Both the position numbers and the translations under genes were made by a program. The notes below the pieces were generated by a model that saw nothing but the letters and a program-made list of their open reading frames with translations, ran no database searches and was not told the origin of the DNA. A DNA stretch of 41,068 nucleotides from Gammaproteobacteria bacterium (lineage in GTDB: Bacteria; Pseudomonadota; Gammaproteobacteria; Legionellales; Legionellaceae), in assembly GCA_030427555.1 (NCBI GenBank), contig JAUIBC010000003.1, positions 1-41,068 of the forward strand, in the 5' to 3' direction. The first letter of the stretch is position 1. Every line of letters starts with the position of its first letter. Below, piece by piece: positions 16,135 to 25,738 of the stretch.

Positions 16135-18174
16135 TTAAATTATTCCAGTTTGCCGCAGTAACGCTTCAACTTGCGGTTCACGCCCGCGAAAACTTTTAAA
16201 TGCATCTTGAGCTTTCTTTGAACCTCCAACTTCTAATATACAATGCAAAAACTCACGCCCAGTTTTTGCATTAAATATGCCATCTTGTTCAAATTTAGCA
16301 AATGCATCGGCAGACAGAACTTCCGCCCATTTATAGCTATAATAACCAGCCGCATAACCTCCAGCAAATATATGACTAAAGCTATTTTGAAAACGATTGT
16401 AATTCACAGCCGGCACCACACTCACTTCAGAGCGTACTTTGGTTAAAGTTTGCATAATGAAGTCTTTATCAGTTTGTACATATTGTTCATGAATTCTAAA
16501 ATCAAAAATGGCAAACTCAAGTTGTCTGACCAGAGCCATTGCGGATAAGAAGTTTTTAGAGTTTATTAGATTTATATATATTGAATCTGGCAATGACTCA
16601 TGCGTGATTATATGTTGGCTAAGAAGCTGTAATGCTTCTTTATCCCAACACCAATTTTCAAAAAATTGGCTAGGTAGTTCGACTGCATCCCACTCTACAC
16701 CATTAACTCCAGATGCGCTAATATAGTCAACTTTAGTTAAAACATGATGTAAGCAATGCCCGCACTCATGAAATAGCGTTTCAACTTCATCATGAGATAA
16801 TGTCGCTGGCTTATCCTTGGATGACTTAGCAAAATTACAAGTAAGGGTTGCTATTGGCAACTGAACTGTACCATCATCGCGGATGTATCTACTTTGCATG
16901 GAATCCATCCATGCACCAGATCTTTTATTTTCCCTAGCAAATAAGTCTACGTACAAATACCCTCTAACCTCATTATCTTCACCAATAACTGCAAAGCACT
17001 CAACATCGCTATGCCAAACATCAACGTCTTTAACTTTTTCTAAAGTTACGCCATATAGTTTATTAATTATGGTAAATAATCCGGTTAATACTCTAGATAA
17101 TGGGAAGTACGGGCGTAACATTTCTTGAGAAATAGCATACATCTCATGCAACATTTTTTCACTAACAAAAGCCACATCCCATGGCATAATTTCATCTATA
17201 CCTAAATTATCCCGCGCATATTTTTGCAAACCTTGAAACTCTTTTTGTGCTTTAGGATAGGATATATCTGCTAAATCTTGTAAAAATTTATTTACTTTAT
17301 CAACAGATTCAGCCATTTTTGTTGCAATAGATACTTCGGCGTAATTTGCATAACCTAACAGTTCAGCTATTTCGGCTCTTAAAGCTAAAATTTTATTCAT
17401 AACGTCTGTGTTATCAAACTTACCAGCAGAAGGACCAACGTCTGAAGCTCGAGTTGAATATGCTTCATAAAACTGACGTCGCAAATCTCTATCTTCGGCG
17501 TAAGTTATAACTCCCACAAAAGTTGGTTGTTCAAGATTTAAAACCCAACCACTTAGTTTTTTCTCCAGCGCTAATTGTTTTGAACTTTCTTGCAAATGCT
17601 CTGGTAAACCACGGAGCTTGTTTGCATCATTCACATGCAAATTAAAATCTTGTACTGCGTCTAAAATATTATTTTCAAATTTATTAGTAAGCTTGGCCAA
17701 CTCGGTTTGTACTTTTTCAAAGCGTTTTTTATCTTCAACAGATAATGCGACCCCAGCCAGTTTGAAATCACGTATAGCATCATCTAATATTTTGTTTTGT
17801 ACTGGATTTAAATTTTTCCTATCAATTTTTTTTAACGCGGCAAATAGCTCATGGTTTTGCCCTATTTTAGATTCATATGCAGAAAGCTTAGGCAAGCACT
17901 CTTGATAGCACTTACGCAAATCCTGTGAATTTACGACCGCATGCAAATGCGCCATAGGCGACCAGAATCTTTCAACCTCATCACTCATTAAATCCAAAGG
18001 CTTCATTAGATTTTCCCACGTTGGAGAAATTGGCTTAAGATTTGTGGATTTTGTACGGTAAGAAGATAAAATTTCCTCAATCTTCAATAAATGATCATTC
18101 AATAATTTTTCTAAACGTACAACGTAAGTATCTATATTTATGTTTGAAAAAACTGGCATATATTCTTTTTGCAT
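16135..18174 (-). CDS. prlC: Oligopeptidase A (M3 family zinc metallopeptidase)
   Basis: This cytosolic metallopeptidase degrades short peptides, including cleaved signal peptides. The 679-residue protein has the zinc motif HECGH (H469, E470, H473), where E. coli OpdA has HEFGH at the same numbering, then LHHVL and a downstream GVEWDAVELPSQFFENW segment supplying the third ligand. Length is full for the family (680). The ATG has a GAGGG ribosome site. It follows the orphan membrane protein gene by 52 bp on the same strand. PrlC and Dcp are related; length and motif context favour PrlC/OpdA. Confidence 0.95.
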   Translation of the reverse strand: MQKEYMPVFSNINIDTYVVRLEKLLNDHLLKIEEILSSYRTKSTNLKPISPTWENLMKPLDLMSDEVERFWSPMAHLHAVVNSQDLRKCYQECLPKLSAYESKIGQNHELFAALKKIDRKNLNPVQNKILDDAIRDFKLAGVALSVEDKKRFEKVQTELAKLTNKFENNILDAVQDFNLHVNDANKLRGLPEHLQESSKQLALEKKLSGWVLNLEQPTFVGVITYAEDRDLRRQFYEAYSTRASDVGPSAGKFDNTDVMNKILALRAEIAELLGYANYAEVSIATKMAESVDKVNKFLQDLADISYPKAQKEFQGLQKYARDNLGIDEIMPWDVAFVSEKMLHEMYAISQEMLRPYFPLSRVLTGLFTIINKLYGVTLEKVKDVDVWHSDVECFAVIGEDNEVRGYLYVDLFARENKRSGAWMDSMQSRYIRDDGTVQLPIATLTCNFAKSSKDKPATLSHDEVETLFHECGHCLHHVLTKVDYISASGVNGVEWDAVELPSQFFENWCWDKEALQLLSQHIITHESLPDSIYINLINSKNFLSAMALVRQLEFAIFDFRIHEQYVQTDKDFIMQTLTKVRSEVSVVPAVNYNRFQNSFSHIFAGGYAAGYYSYKWAEVLSADAFAKFEQDGIFNAKTGREFLHCILEVGGSKKAQDAFKSFRGREPQVEALLRQTGII

Positions 18175-18226
18175 AATCCCTCATCATTCTATATATATTG
18201 AGAATCCACTATTAATATTTATATAA

Positions 18227-19897
18227 CTAGCCTCCGGATGTTACCATAGAATAAGCCATTTTGTATGACTTACTTCCATCAATTGCTACCCCATCTAGGC
18301 TCTGAATCTGTTTCGTAACAAATTCTGCTGAAACTGTTCTTACTCTTGAGTAAAGATATAGTTTTTTATTATCAAAATCGTTCTTATCCCAATCGTTTAT
18401 TTTTATAGATTCATTGCCCTTTTTATAATAAAATAATTCGGATAATTCACCAGAAGAGTTTTTAACACCAACCAATCCTTGTTTATAACGACCTAATAAA
18501 TGAGCAGCACTAACGTCTTTTCCTTCTTCTAACACTATGAATCCACAAGCATTTTTTGATATCAAAGGTGGATTAAGTTTCATTGCCTCTTTCTTAAAAT
18601 GCAGGATAGTAAACCCGCGCAAAGGTGCAACTATTATTGTGATTAAACTGGCTATTAATGGAATAAATGGACTAATATGCCCAAAAGCTGGTGTCATTAA
18701 AGATATGCACATTAATAATATTGCAAAATTAAATATAGCATATAATAATGCTTTTTTATCAAGTTCAATGCGATTACGTAAATTATTTAAAAACCAATTT
18801 GGATCATCAAGGCTATTATCACGCTTAATTTTTTCCATGTCTGCTTGTAACTTATTTAAACGCCAACTATCAACAAAGTTGCGTAACATAATAACAGAAA
18901 AATCATATGTTTGCGCAGCAACCATTATATATAATCCAATAACAGGTAAGTTACCTGCTAATGCAAAACAATTTATTAACCCACTCCAAAACCACATCCA
19001 GTCATTAGCCATTTCGAAAAAAATGGCATTTAACCTTATCTTAAGACGCAAATACCAGCCATACTCTTTTTCCATCTCTGGCAGTTTATAACGCCCAAAT
19101 ATAGGTAGCGTTCCAATAATACTATATATAGTTGTACACAAATTTATAATAATCCTTGGTATAAAAAACAACCAAGAAACATAAGAAAAAGCATCGCCCA
19201 CACCATTATTTTTCATATCTTGAATGCTAGATATTAGAGACTTACAATACACAAACGCTTTAGTTACATGCTGCGTAAGCCATCTCCAAAAACGAAAAAG
19301 CAAAAAACGCCAAATATTAAAGCTATTATGATACTCACTATATTGCGCTATAATCGGGTTAGGCGCTACAGGATTATTTTCATAAAGATTTAATCCTGAA
19401 TCAAAAAGTCCAATAATTGGCTTTTCATAAGTGGACCACTCACAACTCAAATCATATAACAGTTGCTCTAAAGATCTTAATGCTTCACGATTACTATAAC
19501 TGTCCCTATAAACTGCTGCTTCTAATAAAGCAGCAAGAATCATCTTGTCAGCAATTTCTAAAAGCACTTTCCTATCAGGCTCTTGCTCGCCTTTAGCGAT
19601 GTTATGTTTGTATGATTGCAAAGTTACGACATATGCTCGTTGCAAACTCCAGCATTTATCTGCAAAAGGAGCAAAAAATATAGCGGCTTCTTTGGGGTCG
19701 CCATTACGTTTTTGCTGAATTTTACGAATTATTTCTATTTTTTTGCGAAGAAGAGTTTCTAATGTATCATTATCTAATTGATCTATAACAAAAAAATGCT
19801 CATTAACTTTATTGTTATCCGCAACTTCATGTTGCTCTCTTTTTTTATTAGTACTAGCCAATGAATCCAGGTAGTACATTAGTATTGAGTCTTTCAT
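18227..19897 (-). CDS. Orphan multi-pass membrane protein, unknown function
   Basis: I recognise no family. The start is set at the ATG at 19897 because AGAAG lies 6 nt upstream; a longer frame begins with TTG at 19915 without a ribosome site. The 556-residue protein has a ~190-residue soluble helical N-domain rich in charged residues. Then come hydrophobic segments at about 239-265, 301-328, 382-403 and 408-425, with a Trp-rich stretch (FNIWRFLLFRFWRWLT) before the first, and a ~125-residue soluble C-domain. There is no signal peptide. Two hydrophobic hairpins with large cytosolic domains are a layout shared by many Legionella/Coxiella effectors that embed in host membranes, but it could equally be a bacterial inner-membrane protein. 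It is upstream of prlC on the same strand. Confidence 0.78.
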   Translation of the reverse strand: MKDSILMYYLDSLASTNKKREQHEVADNNKVNEHFFVIDQLDNDTLETLLRKKIEIIRKIQQKRNGDPKEAAIFFAPFADKCWSLQRAYVVTLQSYKHNIAKGEQEPDRKVLLEIADKMILAALLEAAVYRDSYSNREALRSLEQLLYDLSCEWSTYEKPIIGLFDSGLNLYENNPVAPNPIIAQYSEYHNSFNIWRFLLFRFWRWLTQHVTKAFVYCKSLISSIQDMKNNGVGDAFSYVSWLFFIPRIIINLCTTIYSIIGTLPIFGRYKLPEMEKEYGWYLRLKIRLNAIFFEMANDWMWFWSGLINCFALAGNLPVIGLYIMVAAQTYDFSVIMLRNFVDSWRLNKLQADMEKIKRDNSLDDPNWFLNNLRNRIELDKKALLYAIFNFAILLMCISLMTPAFGHISPFIPLIASLITIIVAPLRGFTILHFKKEAMKLNPPLISKNACGFIVLEEGKDVSAAHLLGRYKQGLVGVKNSSGELSELFYYKKGNESIKINDWDKNDFDNKKLYLYSRVRTVSAEFVTKQIQSLDGVAIDGSKSYKMAYSMVTSGG

Positions 19898-20088
19898 ATG
19901 TACTTCTAACATCAATTCAATTATAATCTGCGCTATTATCTCACAATAAATGCAATATGTGAATTTTTTTCTGGCATATAATTAATTTATAACGCTAGTT
20001 CTAAGTAAGAATTAGCTTTCATAGTCTTGTACAAATAAATGAGATGCGAGACAATGCCACTTTTATTCGAAATTATTTAGGGAAATAC

Positions 20089-22079
20089 ATGAGCTTATCA
20101 AATGTTTTCGCAAACGCTATTCGCATGCTGAGCGTTGATGCTATTGAAAAAGCTAAATCTGGGCACCCTGGAATGCCTCTTGGAATGGCTGACATTGCCG
20201 CAGTATTATGGAAAAATTTTTTAAAGCATAATCCAAATAACCCACACTGGTGTGATAGAGATAGATTTGTGATATCTAATGGTCATGGGTCTATGTTGCT
20301 TTATTCTTTACTGCACTTAACCGGTTACAATCTTAGCATTGAGGATATCAAAAACTTTCGTAAACTTAATTCCAAAACCCCAGGACACCCTGAGTGTACG
20401 GATACTCCAGGTGTAGAGACAATGCTGTTGGCATGGCAATTGCTGAAAAAGTTTTAGCTACCAAATTTAACGATGCAAAATGTGACCTAATAAATCATTA
20501 TACTTATACTTTTGTTGGTGATGGTTGCCTAATGGAAGGAATTTCGCATGAGGCATGCTCTCTTGCAGGAACACTTGGTCTTGGTAAATTAATAGTTTTC
20601 TATGATGATAATGGCATATCTATAGACGGCAAAGTCACCAACTGGTTCACTGATAACACGGCCGAAAGATTCAAAGCATACAATTGGCAAGTAATCGCAA
20701 ATGTGGATGGCCATAATGAACAAGAAATATATTCTGCCATCGAGCAAGCTCGTCAACAAACTGAAAAACCAACGCTTATTATCTGTAAAACTATTATTGG
20801 ATATGGGTCAATTTTAGCCGGCTCAGCAAAATCACACGGCGCAGCTCTCGGTGATGAAGCTATAAGTAAACTTCGTTATAAGTTAAAATGGCAATACCCT
20901 GAGTTTTTTATTCCAGAGGAACTATATAAAGAATTTAACCATAAAGAAGAAGGTAACAAGAACGAGCAACTATGGATAAATAAAGCCTCTGAATATCAAA
21001 AACGTCGTCCAGACGATTATAACGAATTTTTAAGAAGAATAAATGGCGATTTACCTGATCTTTGGGATGCCAATACAAATGAGTTTATCAAGCAAGCAAT
21101 TAAGCAAAATAATCAAATTGCAACACGCAAAACTTCACAACAATGTATCGCATATTATGCTTCTATTCTTCCAGAAATTATAGGCGGTTCTGCCGATTTA
21201 ACTGAATCTAACAATACCGATTGGCCAAATACAAAACCCATTTGCAAAAATGACTTTAGTGGCAATTATATCCATTATGGTGTACGTGAATTTGGTATGT
21301 CAGCAATTCTAAATGGTATAGCACTACATGGTGGATTTATACCTTTTGGTGGAACATTTTTAGTATTTTCTGATTATGCGCGCAATGCGATACGTATGAG
21401 CGCCATAATGAAACAAAGGGTAATATACATATACTCCCATGACTCAATAGGTCTAGGTGAAGATGGTCCTACCCATCAACCAATCGAACATATATCAATG
21501 CTAAGAATGACTCCAAATCTTAAGGTTTGGCGCCCTGCAGATCTTATGGAAACAGCCGTTGCATGGCAACAAGCGATAGAAAACCATGATGGGCCTTCAT
21601 GCTTATTACTATCAAGACAAAATTTACAAGCGCTAAATCACAATCAAACTCACACTGAAACAAGCAAACGTGGGGCCTATATAGTTAACGATAGTAAACA
21701 TCAACCGGATGTTATTTTGCTAGCAACTGGTTCAGAGGTGCAAATTGCGATAGATAGTGCCAAAATAGCCGAACAAAATGGAATTTATGTTAGAGTTGTA
21801 TCCATGCCATGCGCAGAAGTATTTTTGGCACAGGATACAGAATACCAAGAATATATTTTACCTAATTCAATAAGAAAAAGAATAGCAATTGAAGCTGGAG
21901 CTTCGGCTTATTGGTATAAATTTGTTGGTTTAGACGGACATGTTATTGGCATAGACAGCTTTGGAAAGTCTGCCCCAGCTAAAGATATTTATCAATATTT
22001 CAATATCACAGTCGAAAATACAGTTTCATTTATATTAAAAATTGCGGAGAAAGAATATGACAATACGTGTTGCAATTAA
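20089..22079 (+). pseudogene. tkt: Transketolase with internal ~31-nt deletion and frameshift
   Basis: Transketolase transfers two-carbon units in the pentose phosphate pathway using thiamine diphosphate. The first part (20089 to about 20420; [30 protein letters not shown]) reads as the normal N-terminus through GVET, after an AGGGA site. In that frame translation stops at 20455-20457. From about 20421 the neighbouring frame resumes as [10 protein letters not shown] and continues with the TPP motif GDGCLMEG...DDN to the normal C-terminus. Family members have about ten more residues between, including GPLGQG, which contacts the cofactor diphosphate. Restoring 31 nt would give 673 codons, close to E. 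coli TktA (663). Either the gene is inactivated or the reads or assembly lost 31 nt. The 3' end overlaps gap by 23 bp. Confidence 0.78.
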
Positions 22080-23049
22080 TGGCTATGGCCGCATTGGCCG
22101 TTGTATATTGCGTTCCATTTTTGAATATAATCATACACAAGAAATTAACATTGTAGCAATCAACGATTGCTCAGGGATAGAAACAACTGCACATTTAACT
22201 AAATATGACAGTACACATGGGCGTTTTGCTAGCCAGGTTGACATAGATGGACAACAAATAGTAGTAGATGGTAAGAAAATCCTTATTACCTGCGAACGCA
22301 ACCCTCTTAATTTACCATGGAAAGATTTAAACATAGACTTAGTTTTGGAATGTACTGGTCGTTTTACCAAACGAGAAGATGCTGAAATGCATATAAAAGC
22401 AGGTGCAAAAAAAGTCTTAATTTCTGCTCCTGGAAAAGATGTGGATGCAACTATTGTTTATGGAGTAAATCATCAAATACTTAAAGCATCTGACAGCATA
22501 GTCTCAAATGCCTCTTGTACTACAAATTGCTTAGCACCAGTAATTCATCCATTACTTAAAACTATTGGTATAAAACATGGATTATTAAATACAGTACATG
22601 CTTACACCAAAGACCAATTGTTACTAGATGGAAACCACAAAGACTTACACAGAGCAAGGGCTGCAGGACAATCAATTATCCCCACTAAAACTGGAGCTGC
22701 CGCGGCTGTCGGCCTAGTTTTACCAGAACTTGCAGGACTTCTAGATGGTTTTGCAATGCGAGTACCAACTAGTAATGTATCTGTAATAGATTTCACTTTT
22801 ACCCCAAAAGTACAAACTTCAGCAACAGAAGTTAATGATATCATGCGTGCTGCACGAAGCGATGTTCTGCATATCAACGATGAACCATTAGTTTCTTGTG
22901 ATTTTAATCATCATAAAGCCTCAGCAATTTTTGATACTACTCAAACAAGAGTTATGGGGGATTTAGTAAAGGTTGTTGCCTGGTATGATAATGAATGGGG
23001 TTTTGCAAACCGAATGATCGATACAGCCAATTACATGATGAATATTTAA
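22057..23049 (+). CDS. gap: Glyceraldehyde-3-phosphate dehydrogenase, type I
   Basis: GAPDH catalyses NAD-dependent oxidative phosphorylation of glyceraldehyde-3-phosphate. The 330-residue protein starts with the Rossmann motif INGYGRIGR, has the catalytic cysteine C154 in [12 protein letters not shown] and the histidine in HAYTKDQ, and Asp in AINDCS, which suits NAD. The ATG at 22057 follows GGAG; a longer frame from 22042 lacks support. The start lies inside the 3' end of tkt, so gap may depend on tkt translation. The order tkt-gap-pgk matches Legionella and others. Erythrose-4-phosphate dehydrogenase was considered; the segment [20 protein letters not shown] favours GAPDH. Confidence 0.95.
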   Translation: MTIRVAINGYGRIGRCILRSIFEYNHTQEINIVAINDCSGIETTAHLTKYDSTHGRFASQVDIDGQQIVVDGKKILITCERNPLNLPWKDLNIDLVLECTGRFTKREDAEMHIKAGAKKVLISAPGKDVDATIVYGVNHQILKASDSIVSNASCTTNCLAPVIHPLLKTIGIKHGLLNTVHAYTKDQLLLDGNHKDLHRARAAGQSIIPTKTGAAAAVGLVLPELAGLLDGFAMRVPTSNVSVIDFTFTPKVQTSATEVNDIMRAARSDVLHINDEPLVSCDFNHHKASAIFDTTQTRVMGDLVKVVAWYDNEWGFANRMIDTANYMMNI

Positions 23050-23060
23050 TAGGAGAACAT

Positions 23061-24248
23061 ATGAACGTCCTAAGTATGTGTGATGTAGATTTACGCGGTA
23101 AAAAAGTTTTAATACGTGAAGATTTAAACGTTCCAATTAAAGATAACATCATAACAAGTGATCAAAGAATTCAAGCAGCTCTCCCAACAATTCGCATGGC
23201 TCATGAAGCTGGCGCTGCTGTCATAATTATTTCACACTTAGGACGCCCCCAAGAAGGGCAATTTGACAAAAAATTCTCATTGGAGCCTATCGCCAATTAT
23301 TTAGAAAAACAATTAGATTATCCAATTAAATTCACAAACAATTACTTAAATGGTATCGATGCAAAACCTGGAGATATCATAATGTGTGAAAATGTACGTT
23401 TTAATATCGGCGAAAAAGAAAACGACGCTGTATTATCGCAAAAACTTGCAAATTTATGTGATATTTTTGTAATGGACGCATTTGGCACCGCGCATCGCGC
23501 GCAAGCCTCAACCTGTGGTGTTGCAAAATTTGCTCCATCGGCAGTTGCCGGACCACTCTTAATGCGTGAATTAAAAGCCCTAGAAAAAGTATTAAAAAAT
23601 CCTAAAAAGCCTATTATTGGAATTATTGGTGGTGCAAAAGTTTCCTCTAAATTAACTTTATTAAAGCAAATTGTGAAAAAAGTTGATGTTTTAATTCCTG
23701 GCGGCGGTATTGCAAATACATTCCTTAAAGCTAGCGGTAAAGAAATTGGCGTATCACTTTGTGAAAATGATTTATTAGATGAAGCTAATGCTATTTTAGA
23801 GTTAGCTAAAACATCTGGATGTGAAGTAATACTCCCAGTCGATGTAGTCGTTGGCAAGGCAATGATTGAGAATTGCCCTGCGTATAACAAATCTCTCGCT
23901 AATGTTGCAATTGACGATATGATTATGGACGTTGGTCCAGAAACTGTTGCTAAATATGTGGATATTTTATCTAAAGCACAAACTATAATCTGGAATGGAC
24001 CACTTGGAGTATTTGAGTACCCACAATTTAGCTACGGCACAAGATCTCTTGCAATCGCAGTCGCAAATAGTGAAGCCTTTAGTATAGCTGGCGGCGGAGA
24101 TACACTAGCAGCGATTGATAAATATAATTTAACAGATCAGATATCATATATTTCTACCGGTGGCGGTGCTTTCTTAGAATACCTTGAAGGAAAAAAACTT
24201 CCATCTGTTGCTATTTTAGAACAACGGGCGAGTATTGCTGCTGTGTAA
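23061..24248 (+). CDS. pgk: Phosphoglycerate kinase
   Basis: PGK makes ATP and 3-phosphoglycerate from 1,3-bisphosphoglycerate and ADP. The 395-residue protein has the N-terminal substrate motif REDLNVP, the HLGRP loop, the GGAKVSSKL nucleotide-domain segment and the GGGDTLAAI hinge. The ATG at 23061 has AGGAG 6 nt upstream and comes 11 nt after the gap stop, so the two are cotranscribed. No pyruvate kinase gene follows; the next gene is on the opposite strand. Confidence 0.97.
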   Translation: MNVLSMCDVDLRGKKVLIREDLNVPIKDNIITSDQRIQAALPTIRMAHEAGAAVIIISHLGRPQEGQFDKKFSLEPIANYLEKQLDYPIKFTNNYLNGIDAKPGDIIMCENVRFNIGEKENDAVLSQKLANLCDIFVMDAFGTAHRAQASTCGVAKFAPSAVAGPLLMRELKALEKVLKNPKKPIIGIIGGAKVSSKLTLLKQIVKKVDVLIPGGGIANTFLKASGKEIGVSLCENDLLDEANAILELAKTSGCEVILPVDVVVGKAMIENCPAYNKSLANVAIDDMIMDVGPETVAKYVDILSKAQTIIWNGPLGVFEYPQFSYGTRSLAIAVANSEAFSIAGGGDTLAAIDKYNLTDQISYISTGGGAFLEYLEGKKLPSVAILEQRASIAAV

Positions 24249-24325
24249 CGATTCTTCTTTGAGAGCTGCTTTGTGTTTTTCTCTTGATTTGATGCACCGC
24301 CAGATCCTTATACATAATTTGCGCG

Positions 24326-25675
24326 TTACTTCACTGGGCCAGTGTTTTTTGGATTTTCATGGACTGCATTATTCTGCACTGTATTTGTTAATTCACGCAT
24401 AATGCCTCTACTTTGCGCAAAAATAGAATGCAATATATAATGCTTGCCATCTTGTTTACTAGAGTCTTTGATAGACTGTAATATAGCAATCCGCTCATTA
24501 TCATCTTTAAATAATTCTGAACTATTAGATAATCTGTTCCACAAATAATTTTTATATTTATGTAAGGTTGGTAACGCATGCTTTATTCTCAACTCTTCTT
24601 TTATGCTATTTGGATTATTGATAAGTGCTTTTAAACACTCATCAAAGAACTTATTTGCAACTTCATGATGGCCTCTATTTATAACTGCATCTATATGCGT
24701 TTCTGATTTTAACCGTGTATTATGTTCCATTAGAATAAAAACAAGCACAAAAATAGTCGATGCACATACCGCAAGAAGTGTGTTACGAATCAGGAAATTA
24801 TTTGACCGCAACCATTCCAATATGCTTTTTTCTGACGTGCTTGAAAAAAATTCGCCCAACATTTTGTTTTTGTCTTGCTCATTCGCTTTGTCAAAATATA
24901 ATTGCACAATTTGTAAATTTCCCTTGCAAGCGGCGGCAATCAAAGGTTTATTAAATATAGCTTTTGCAATCTGAGAATCGCTGAACGCTTTTATAAAAAG
25001 CATCTTGAAACTAGAGTAACCACTATTTTCATCATCCGTCAAAATTTTTAGAATTAACAGATTATTAAATCGCGCAGAAGATAAATCATCTTCAAAAATA
25101 AGAGCGCCTTTTTCTAATAACATCCGAGCAATTTCAATTCGATTTTTAATTACTTCTTCCCTGTCTTCCTTATTAAGTTGTTGAATAATCGTGTTATATT
25201 TTATCCAACCCATCTCATCTTTAATAACATCTCCTAAAACTGCTGTTGTTAAAGCAGAAGCATGAAGTTCATTGGATTCATTTATATTTATATTTGTTTG
25301 CTTTAATAACCAAGATACAACTTCCTTATTACCTCTCTCCACTGCTAATATCAAAGCCGTATTACCATTTGCATCAGTTTGGTTTATATCTACACCTAAT
25401 CCTGATCGCAATATCTCTTTCATTAGCTCTTGATCACCAGTTTTAACAGCTTCTAAAAAATCGTTTGTTTCTGATTTAGTTAAAACATCATAAGCTCTGC
25501 CTATGCGTTGAAAGCTGTCTGTCAATTGTTTCAGCTCTTCTAGATTTGCGTCTGGATGTCGATCAGTGTGATATTTTTTAGCTAATTCATAGTATGCTTT
25601 TTTTATATGATGTGAAGTTGAACCATAAGGAAGTCCAAGTTCCTCAAACGCTTCTGCTCTTTCAGCATCCTTCAT
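24326..25675 (-). CDS. J-domain, ankyrin and membrane-helix protein; effector candidate
   Basis: The 449-residue protein has three recognisable parts. Residues ~10-66 form a DnaJ-like domain (HHIKKAYYELAKKYHTDRHP). Residues ~70-275 contain ankyrin repeats, best seen in DANGNTALILAVERGNKEVV and a weaker later unit (KPLIAAACKGNLQIVQLYF). A single hydrophobic helix lies at about 298-316. The C-terminal ~130 residues are charged and helical. The canonical HPD tripeptide of J-domains, needed to stimulate Hsp70 ATPase, reads HTD (H36-T37-D38, codons at 25562-25570), while an HPD occurs four residues later in the usual variable position. No clear ribosome site precedes the ATG. Ankyrin proteins of this sort are often type IV effectors in Legionella and Coxiella; that role here is inferred. 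Confidence 0.85.
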   Translation of the reverse strand: MKDAERAEAFEELGLPYGSTSHHIKKAYYELAKKYHTDRHPDANLEELKQLTDSFQRIGRAYDVLTKSETNDFLEAVKTGDQELMKEILRSGLGVDINQTDANGNTALILAVERGNKEVVSWLLKQTNININESNELHASALTTAVLGDVIKDEMGWIKYNTIIQQLNKEDREEVIKNRIEIARMLLEKGALIFEDDLSSARFNNLLILKILTDDENSGYSSFKMLFIKAFSDSQIAKAIFNKPLIAAACKGNLQIVQLYFDKANEQDKNKMLGEFFSSTSEKSILEWLRSNNFLIRNTLLAVCASTIFVLVFILMEHNTRLKSETHIDAVINRGHHEVANKFFDECLKALINNPNSIKEELRIKHALPTLHKYKNYLWNRLSNSSELFKDDNERIAILQSIKDSSKQDGKHYILHSIFAQSRGIMRELTNTVQNNAVHENPKNTGPVK

Positions 25676-25738
25676 AAAAATATTGTATATGTTAAACGTA
25701 ATATTATTTTAGACTTTATTTACAGCTTTGTCTGTATT

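Noticed and set aside
20395-20460. Programmed frameshifting in tkt
   Set aside because: There is no slippery heptamer, and about ten conserved residues are missing at the junction, which frameshifting would not restore.
22057-23049. Erythrose-4-phosphate dehydrogenase (epd) as the identity of the gap gene
   Set aside because: The segments after the active-site Cys ([27 protein letters not shown]) are GAPDH-like, and the tkt-gap-pgk context also occurs with true gap genes.
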